The position numbers and the translations under genes were made by a program. Below, one piece after another: positions 46,601 through 56,357 of a stretch of DNA of 64,000 bases. Where the stretch lies: NCBI GenBank assembly GCA_009746045.1, contig RPFO01000165.1, positions 5,814,085 through 5,878,084 of the forward strand, in the 5' to 3' direction. The DNA is from Mesostigma viride (taxonomy: Eukaryota > Streptophyta > Mesostigmatophyceae > Mesostigmatales > Mesostigmataceae). How positions within the stretch are numbered: position 1 is the first letter of the stretch; every line of letters begins with the position of its first letter. The notes beneath the pieces were generated by a model that saw only the letters and a program-made list of their open reading frames with translations, searched no databases and was not told the DNA's origin.

Positions 46601-49600
46601 GCGCATGGGCATGGCATGGAGTACTATGCTAATCTCATTAGAAAAATAATTACCCGAAAGTTACAAATAGCGTCTGCATCATGCCCCAACCATATAGTAG
46701 CAGGGTTAAGTACACTCATTATGTGGAGGCATAGACTAGTACTACGGGATTGGGTGAGCTATGCTCATTTTATCTATGACCGACCTGCTGTGCTCAGAAT
46801 GCAGCGCCGTATGGCGAAAATAGTGTAGTTTGTATGCACAATATTGTATTCTGGCACTCGTACCCTAGCCAACCCAGGTAGGGGCTGACTTGGACCAGAG
46901 GTAGCCATAAGAGTTGTGCTTCCGTTCTAGGGAAGCAGTTAATTCATTCCCCACCTTTCCGCCATGGCAAACCGGGGTAGAGCTGGGGCACAGCTGCTGT
47001 GGGATGACCCTGTAAATTCACATAGTTTGCTCACCCTAGCATACGGACGGCCGTGTGGTCGTCTGCTAGACATGTCTGTGTTATTCCCCTGTGCAGAGCT
47101 AGCGCACGTATGGTAATAAACTTCAGCTTTTGTGGTGGTGCAAAGCGAACCCGAGGGCCAGAAATGGACTAGAACAACATGTAAAGTGTACTACGGTGTT
47201 CGAATACTGAAGTGGTTTGGTTGGGGAGGAAGACAAGTCATCCCCTGCGTTCAGGTAGCCTAGTCATCCCCTGTGTTCAGGAAACCCTTGCTAAATCACC
47301 TTATCTTTGAACTTCTAGGGGGGGGGGGGATGAGAAAAGAAGTGAGAGCAACATCCTGCACGTTTGGATGCAGACGTTCTAACTGGGTGAACTGGCCGAG
47401 ACCGGAAGGCGTTGCACATAGTGGCCCCCTCAGTGTCTGGTTCTGATTGGTCGGCCATGGCCGGCATGACTTGGCATGTCTGCTTGGCTCTGGGGAATAA
47501 GGACCCTGTATTCTCCACAGCACATAGGTTGCCACAACTTGCCCATGACATGACCCCTGACGCATGCAGGCTTGAGCTTGCCCGTATCCGTGCCTGGGTT
47601 GACTGGCGAAGCCGTAGCAGCTGAAGCTAGGGGGTACGTTCGGATATGCTGAGTCGCAGACTTATCTGCTTGGTGGATTCCTTGATCGATTTAATCTTCC
47701 TTGACCACAGCTGAGGATGGGTGAAATCGTGTTTGTCCAAAAAGCACTCTCGCCCGACGTGGCCGCCACGTGTCGCTTCCCCGATGTCCCTGCCTTCATG
47801 GGCCACGCGCTCAGTCAGCGGCGCGTGCGCTTCTTCCGGCTGGGAGTCCCCACCGAGGAAGGCTTTGTGCTGACGCTGTAAGTGTGTTGGCTGGGAGACA
47901 TTGCTCGAAGCAGCCCTTTGAGAAATTAGCAACGCAGTTTGATAAATAAAGAAACAACGCAGTCTTTTGAGTCTGCAAATGAAGCCACTCTTTATCCAAC
48001 AAAACAGCCCTTTACATGCATGGTGCATGAAGCACTAAGTAAATCTAGTAGGAAAATACTGCTAATTGATTATTTAAACAGTAGCATACTATTATACAGT
48101 TTCTCAAGCAGCCCTGCCTCCCCACCTTGGAATGGGAGGTTTGGACCTAATTTTGCTCCGCTCATACAGTTGGAGGGAAGGCGGCTCTGCATAGGATCGT
48201 CGAGTGCAAGTAGGGTCATCGCATGCCAACATGGCAAACCGTAGCTGCCAGCAACCGCGCTAACGCCTTTGTGTTTGACTTGCTGTGCGGTCCATGGCAT
48301 GCATGGCCTCCCACAGATCCAAGGCAATTTTTTGTTAACTAATACAGGCTGTTGCCGAAATGATGTTTCTTTTCTATCCCTTTTCTATCCCTTTTCTGTC
48401 CCTTTTCTATCTCTTTTCTATCCCTTTTCTATCCCTTTTATATCCCTTTTCTATCTCTTTTCTATCCCTTTTATATCCCTTTTGTATTCCTTTTATATCT
48501 CTTTATATCCCTTTATATCCCTTTATATCCCTTTTATATCCCTTTTATATCCCTTTTATATCCCTTTTATATCCCTTTTATATCCCTTTTCTATATCCCT
48601 TTTCTATATAGGTGCTGAAGCTGAGGTCCATTGGAGTGCCTTCCTACCACAGAAACAAGTTTATTACAGTAAGTGTGTGCTTTAACAGTTGAGCCTAGCC
48701 ACACCCTCAAAATCATTGTTTAAGTCATTGTCAAGTTAGGCTAGTTCACCATGCTGGGGCCCAGCACATGCCCCCTTGGTCCAATCTTGTCCCCAACAGC
48801 AGCGAGGGTGGGTGGGTGGGTGGGTGGGTGGGTGGGTGGGTGGGTGGGTGGGTGGGTGGGTGGGTGGGTGGGTGGGAGCTGCAAAAAGGCCTCCCTACGT
48901 TCACCACACCACTCTAAGTAGGGTGTGAAAATGAAAATACAAAGCACATGTCTCAAGGCGCCGCGCCCCCCTCAATCAAGGGCGGGCACGGTTGCCAGTA
49001 GGCACTAGTACCGGCGCAACGCCGGTCCCCTTCTCTCAAGTCCTATGTAACAATAAGCACCTTACATGGTGTAGGTGACGTACGGTAGAGCCACGCTACA
49101 GACGGCAGATGGCCCCCTTTGAGCCCGCCGCAACACAACTATAAAATGAGCAGATAGCTCAAAAAATAGGTGCTGAAGCTAAGGTCCATTGGAGTGCCTT
49201 CCTACCAGAGAAACAAGTTTATTACAATAAGTGTGTGCAGGCTGTAACAGTTGAGCCCAGCCACACCCTCAAAAACATTGTACAAGTCATTGTCAAGTTA
49301 GGCTAGTTCACCATGCTGGGGCCCAGCACATGCCCCCTTGGTCCAATCTTGTCCCACATCTCCATCTCTGGCCACCCAGGCCGTTTCCAGCCCTGGTGGT
49401 AGGAACGCAACCACTTGGAATGCTGGGCTTTTGTTGGCATGATGATGCCCCCGTCCCGCCCCTGTGTGGCCGCTACGGTTTCCCGGCGGACGCAGGGCGG
49501 AGCCACATGCGTTCCCCTTATTAGAGGGGCGCATCCCAGTGCTGCCACTGTAGGTCTTATGCCACACCACCACCACAACGTCTCCAGCTCAGTGCTCACC

Positions 49601-52600
49601 CAACCACCAGCCCACCGGCAAAGCCGCTGGGATTTCCCGAGGGTAGAGCCACTGCCACCGGCTCTATATCCCCCCCATCGTGATGATAATGATGGCTGCG
49701 GACCTCCTAGCACCAAGGCTCACCATCGCTATGGTGTCATAAGCCTTGACGCAGCCGCAGCCGAGTCGAGCTTTAGTATAATATATAATGCATTTTCTTA
49801 AAACAACCCCCGACCCACGGCAGCCACTGCGATTGGTGCACCCCTTGTTCTGCGTCTTTTTAGGTTGTTATTGACCCCACTCTGTCTGAAAAACGCCCTG
49901 CTTCCCTCGTGCACGCCGCTACAGGGATTAAAATGAACCGGCGGACACTTTACTAGAGGGCAAGTCTAGCGCTTCCTTCAGGGATCGTCACCTCGCGCTG
50001 TCCTTTCGCAGGGCTCTCCACCAAAATCCACCTTCTCTAAAAACCGCCTTCCCTCTTCCTTGACTTTCGAAATTTGAGTCACTACGGGCTCCCAACTGGA
50101 GCCCGGCCAGCGCACCCCAGCGCCATGGGGGAACACCCTAGGACCAGCACTTCAACCCTTCACCAACATTTCGGAAAACAGCGGGTCACCTCTTCGTAAC
50201 ACGGGGAGGCTGGCAGCGTCGACTTACATTGGGCGTAACAGCCATAGTGGCCGCAAAGCGGCCCCCCTAGCGGCCAGCCCACCTTTCCTCACATGGGAAA
50301 GTTGTGAGCTGCAAAAAGGTCTCCCTACGTTCACCACACCACTCGAAGTACGGTGTGAAAATGGAAAACAAAGCACATGTCTCAAGGCGCCGCGCCCCCC
50401 TCAATCAAGGGCGGGCACGGTTGCCAGTAGGCACTAGTAACGGCGCAACGCCGGTCCCCTTCTCTCTAGTCCTATGTAACAACAAGCACCTCACATGGTG
50501 TAGGTGACATACCGTAGAGCTACGCTACAGGCGAAAGATCAGCCCCCTTTGAGCCCGCTGCAACATAACTATAAAATGAGCAGATAGCTCAAACACTCTT
50601 TTATATCCCTTTTCTATCCCTTTTCTATCCCTTTTCTATCTCTTTTCTATCTCTTTTCTATCCCTTTTCTATCCCTTTTCTATCCCTTTTCTATCTCTTT
50701 TCTATCTCTTTTCTATCCCTTTTCTATCCCTTTTCTATCCCTTTTCTATCTCTTTTCTATCCCTTTTCTATCCCTTTTCTATCCCTTTTCTATCTCTTTT
50801 CTATCCCTTTTCTATCCCTTTTCTATCTCTTTTATATCCCTTTTCTATCACTTTTATATCCCTTTTCTATCACTTTTATATCCCTTTTCTATCACTTTTG
50901 TATCCCTTATATATTCCTTTTTCATCCCTTCTTATTTCTTTTATATCCCTTCTTGGATGTGCCGTGCTCCACTGGCACGTGACCCCATGACCCGCACGCA
51001 GGTCCAAGACGGACACCTACGACCAGGTGGCATGCAGGGTGCTGTGTGAGCTGCAGCAGATGGTGGCAGAAGGCCGCATGGACGAAGCAGCCTTGGACAT
51101 GCTGTGCTGCAGGCCAGCGGAGCCGTCCAATATTTGGCTGACGGCGCACGATGCCCGCGCCAATCGCCCTAGATCGCAGCCCATCCAGCGGGGTGTGGCC
51201 ATCTTGAAGGCCATGTTGGCAGACGTGGATGATTGGCGGGGAAGATCGGCGTCGAAGATTGGCGTGGATGATGCGTCGGAGAATGGCGCTGATGATGCGT
51301 TGAAGGACGAGGCTGAGGATCGTAGATTTAACCTTTATGGGCGTGAGGAGGCCATTCTCTACTATGAGGTGGTGGACCCGATGCGGCCGGGGCGGGATTG
51401 GTTCCCCAGGGCCATCGACGTCGCTGTGCAGGACCAGGGGGTGAAGGAGGTGAGCCTGGGAGCACTGGTTGGCATATATAATATGTATATATACAAACAA
51501 CTAATTTCTTAAGGGCTCTTCTTCTTTTCGGGGTTTTCCTTATGTTGCATGCCAATCTCACCTCCGTAATTTATCATTCTCAATGTATATATATAGAGTA
51601 TATGTTTTTGGTACTGTCGGGCATTATGTGGCATTGTCTGGAAGGAGGTGAGCCTGCAGGCTCGGGGCCAAAGTGGGTTGCACTCCCTCAAGTCGTTCTC
51701 AAGTATTTTGCATGATCAGGCGGCTATCTGGAATTATCTTAGAAATATCTGGCATTGTTTCGCATTGTTTCGCATTGTTTCGCATTGTTTCGCATTGTTT
51801 CGCATTGTTTCGCATTGTTTCGCATTGTTTCGCATTGTTTCGCATTGTCTCGCATTGTTTCGCATTGTCTCGCATTGTTTCGCATTGTTTCGCATTGTTT
51901 CGCATTGTTTCGCATTGTTTCGCATTGTTTTGCATTGTTTCGCATTGTTTCGCATGACTTGGCATTTCTGCCACCACCACTCTACTACTTGCGTATCCCC
52001 TTAGGTCTCTAAGCAAAATGCGCCCACCCTACCTTTGGGCATGGATGGCGTTTCCAAGAGACACGCCCCACCCTACCTTTGGGCATGGATGGTGTTTCCA
52101 AGAGACACGCCCCACCCTACCTTTGGGCATGGATGGTGTTTCCAAGAGACACGCCCCACCCTACCTTTGGGCATGGATGGTGTTTCCAAGAGACACGCCC
52201 CACCCTACCTTTGGGCATGGATGGCGTTTCCAAGACACACGCCCCACCCTACCTTTGGGCATGGATGGCGTTTCCAAGACACACGCCCACCGCTCCCTCA
52301 CCAATCAGCAAGGGTTTCCAAGTATGATAATGTCTTGCCGTCCAATGTAACGGCCACAGGTCGCAAACTTCCGCGTCCAGCTGCCCCTTGGGAGCACCGT
52401 GGCCGACGTGCTCAAGCTGGTGAGGGCGGAGCCCGAGTGCGCGGCCATGGGTGAGCTCCGGTTGCTCAAAACACGCGAGGGCCGCATCTACCACGTGATG
52501 CCTCCGGCGGAGGCCCTCGACGGCATCAACGACCACCGCTGGAACCTGCGTCTGGAGGAGGTGAGGCGTTAGTGGCTAAAGTGACCATTAGGCTAGTGAT

Positions 52601-55600
52601 AGTGACCGCTTTGAGCGTATTGGAAACGTCGACACAACTGCGTGTGGAGGAGCTAAGTGGATAGTGACCATTACGCTAGCTGTAGTGACCACTTTGAAAG
52701 CATCGCCCACGTCGATGGCACGTTCTGGAACCCGCGAATGGATGTGAGGGGCCGTGATGTGCAAAGAAACTATCTGGTCCCATGGTGCAGGATGATCTAT
52801 CAGTTGCTCTGTCAATTGGTTTCACAGTCAACGCCTAGCTAGCCATCTCGCGCTGACCTGTTGGCTTACCATGCCACAAATATGAGCCAAAGTTAAAGTG
52901 TACTAATATGAGCTTGGTTGATGCCACACAGTTTAGCATGATATTATAGCCCATGGCTGAGCTCAGCGGGGTTCAATTTCAGCTCTAGAATTTCGCAGAG
53001 AAGTATGTTGGCGCTCTGGAGGCACCTGGCAGTGAGTGGGCCCCGTCCAAGGCTGTCCTGAACAGCTCTTGTCAGGAGGGAATTTCGCGCTTGTAACCAG
53101 CTGGGTGTACAGTTATCCAGCAGCAGCGTTGAAGGGTTTGTGGCTTTTTACCAACCTTTTCTCTTCCCCTTGTCTCCACCATTTGCCCTATTCTCTCTTG
53201 TTCCATGGCTTACTTTCTTGTTCTATAAAGATATGTACTATCATACTGGTTGGTACGGTATAAAGATCTGTAATCTCATACTGGGTGGTATGATATTTTA
53301 TTGCTTCATTCACTTTACTCTCTCTTGTTCCATGTGGTCACAAGGACTTTGGGTGTCACTTCTCACGGATTCGATGCCAGCCATGCATCGCTGGTCACTT
53401 TATTTTTGTATTATTGCTGGTCACTACATTCTTGTATTGTTGCGTGCAGGTCACGGGAAAGGGAAGGTGCGAGGGCCCAGGGTGTGCGCTTCTCCCTGTC
53501 AGCCACGTGAGGAGGGATGAGGCAGGTGACAGCAACGACCTGGTGCGTATGCATCCATGTTTCAGTGCTCGATGTGGGTATCTGGGTGTCCGTGTTCTTG
53601 TCTGGTGCTCACCGCAGATAGGAGCAGCCCTTGTAAGCCCATTAGGTACACCAAGATGTACGATATTATGTATGTGTTTGTGAGACAGCCCTCGAATGTT
53701 CCACGCTGGTCAATAGGCTTGAGAGCATAACCACCAAGGATAAACAGATATCGCGTAACAAATAGTAGTACTATGATTCTTAACTACTGGGATGACGTGC
53801 ATTGAACTTAGAAGGGGTGCCACCTGGCACCCTTGCCCGCCGTGTTGAGGTCCATTGCCTCGCAAGAAGATGATAAGAGAGGCAAGCGCGCTTGGCTTGA
53901 GGCATACTGCTAGTAGAGGTATACTGCTAGCAGTAGAGGTATACTGCTATGCTTTCATAGTAGTACGTGGAATGCATTGGGTAAATGTTGTACTGGGCAT
54001 ATAGGTTACGAAAGAGTTAGCATCACGGGATCCGCTTCCTGTTGCGTTTGTGGCATCACGGGGTCCGCTTCCTGTTGCGTTTGTGGCATCACGGGATCCG
54101 CTTCCTGTTGCGTTTGTGGCATCACGGGATCCGCTTCCTGTTGCGTTTGTGGCATCACGGGATCCGCTTCCTGTTGCGTTTGTGGCATCACGGGATCCGC
54201 TTCCTGTTGCGTTTGTGGCATCACGGGATCCGCTTCCTGTTGCGTTTGTAGCATCACGGGGTCCGCTTCCTGTTGCGTTTGTGGCATCACGGGATCCGCT
54301 TCCTGTTACGTTTGTGGCATCACGGGATCCGCTTCCTGTTGCGTTTGTGGCATCACGGGGTCCGCTTCCTGTTGCGTTTGTGGCATCACGGGATCCGCTT
54401 CCTGTTGCGTTTGTGGCATCACGGGATCCGCTTCCTGTTGCGTTTGTGGCATCACGGGATCCGCTTCCTGTTGCGTTTGTGGCATCACGGGGTCCGCTTC
54501 CTGTTGCGTTTGTGGCATCACGGGGTCCGCTTCCTGTTGCGTTTGTAGCATCACGGGGTCCGCTTCCTGTTGCGTTTGTCAGCCAGGAATTATTTGAATC
54601 AGCCGGCGATACGAAGTACTCGGAGGGAACGCATGCAAGTGACGGCGATGACCACCTGGCAGCCCTCTTTTCACATAGTGTAAAGCTTACAGTCCTCCTC
54701 GCTTTCCCTACCTGACCCGCTTTTGAGCACATTTTCTGCCTGGATGGCCTTTTCTGTCTGCATCACATTTGCTGCACGGATTACTCACCATGCAGGTGAC
54801 CGCGTTCGGCCACCCCTTTATGCTGGCGATCGGCGAGCACGAGAAGCTGGCATCCGTCAAGCAGCGCGTGCAAGCCAAGCTGGGCGTGCCGGACGAGGAG
54901 TTTGCCACGTGGAAGTTTGCCATCGTGGTGGTGGACACGGCGGCGCCCCTCGATGACAACGACGAGGTGGTCCCACGCTACCAGGTACGGTGACCCTGGA
55001 TGGTCGGGTCATGATGGACAGGATGATGCAGTCTCTTGTCACCAGGTACCGCTTGATGGTCGTGTAATGCTGTTGGAGGGCTAGAGCATATGGTGCCATG
55101 TAGCTTAGGGGGCTTGTAGTCAAGGTGGCGTTACCAGCTTTGGATCCGTGGGGGTCCATGAGCCGTGTTCGCTGTATGTACGGTAGTATAGTACTAAAGT
55201 ATTCTAGATTGTAGAATTATAGTGTGGAAGTATAGTATTATAGAAGTCATCAAGGATAGTGAGTTTAGGGTGTGTATGCAAGGGTATGAGACCGGCGACA
55301 TGAACGGCGCGCAACATAGGAACAACACCTAGCACCCTATGAACCGGTCGCCAGCATAAGCTAGCAACTAACAACCAACGCAACTAAAAACGGCAAGCAA
55401 TCGGCATCTCACTTCTTGTGTATTTGTGACGGAGCTAGCATGCCAGTGGCAGATCCGTAATTCTCATCAATTTCTTTGCAAGGCACCGTAACAAGCGCAC
55501 TCCAGTCCATGCATCATGGGGTGCTTACGCCTAGTATGCTGTCAGCATGGACCTGTCTTTGCGACCGTCGGCCCTACCATCCATGAGGTGCTTACGCCTA

Positions 55601-56326
55601 GTATGCTGTCATCATGGACCTGTCTTGACGGCCTACTCTGCTTGACAGGACAGGTCGTTCCATCGCCTCAATTTTGTATACCATGATAACGTAGCCAAAA
55701 ACATAATGTACCTTAATTAAAACGTTACCTAAGAACATGACACACCTTGTAGAGAGCATTACCTAGAAACATGAAGTACCTTGTTAAAAACATTACTTGG
55801 GGAATAGACATGCGCATACCTGTTACAGCATTACATTACTTGGGGAATAGACATGCGCATACCTGTTACAGCATTTACTTGATGCAAGATGATGCCTTTT
55901 ACCTATTAGCATGTGAGGTGTTATGCAAAGGTTGCAGAATTGCAGCAACAGGGTTTTGGCAGCAGGGTAGCTTGAACCATCGTGGCGAATGGAGTAGGGC
56001 CACCCATTTGCAATTGCATGTAGCCAGTGTGTTGACCTCCCCTTTTCTCTCCCATCGACGTCACAAATGGGCCGGACGCGTGCTTTGTGCGTGGCTGGTC
56101 ACGCCAGGCACTGCGGGCAGGGAGGTGGGACGCCTGGCTGGGCATCGAGCACACGGGGGTCCCACAGGCGGAGGCATGCACGCAGAGCTGCAAAGGGGTA
56201 GCTGCGCCTCCAGAGAATTCCACAACCAGATGGTATGACGTGGCCTCCAATGATAGTGGGTTAAAAGTGCTGCCTGTGGTTCGGCAGTTATGCACTGGAA
56301 GAAGAAACAAACACACAAGCAAGCAT

Positions 56327-56357
<31 letters not shown>

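Larger units (their letters stand above)
45463..47710. other. Intron 12: repeats and interstitial telomeric arrays
   Basis: 2.25 kb: 53-bp and 67-bp tandem repeats (45642-45926), two CCCTAAA arrays (46099-46127 and 46288-46328) and a decayed AGGGTTAAGTATTA repeat near 46553-46590. Frames around 47296-47624 show no family signal. Confidence 0.65.
47878..51001. other. Intron 13: nested duplications and TATCCCTTTT minisatellites
   Basis: 3.1 kb. Minisatellite 48368-48608, duplicated module 48607-50598, then a second minisatellite block 50599-50952. No coding sequence recognised; frames there are repeat-driven. Confidence 0.65.

Noticed and set aside
48887-50592. Possible rRNA or structured RNA fragments in the duplicated module
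   Set aside because: Conserved between the two copies, but no rRNA or tRNA signature could be recognised.
52989-53031. Possible extra USP7-like exon between exons 15 and 16
   Set aside because: It has an AG before and GTGAGT after, but 43 nt would break frame, and exons 15 and 16 already join in phase.
53947-54732. 261-codon Ala-Thr-Gly-Ser-rich or Cys-rich repeat protein
   Set aside because: A 33-bp minisatellite inside intron 16, open in several frames because of its period.
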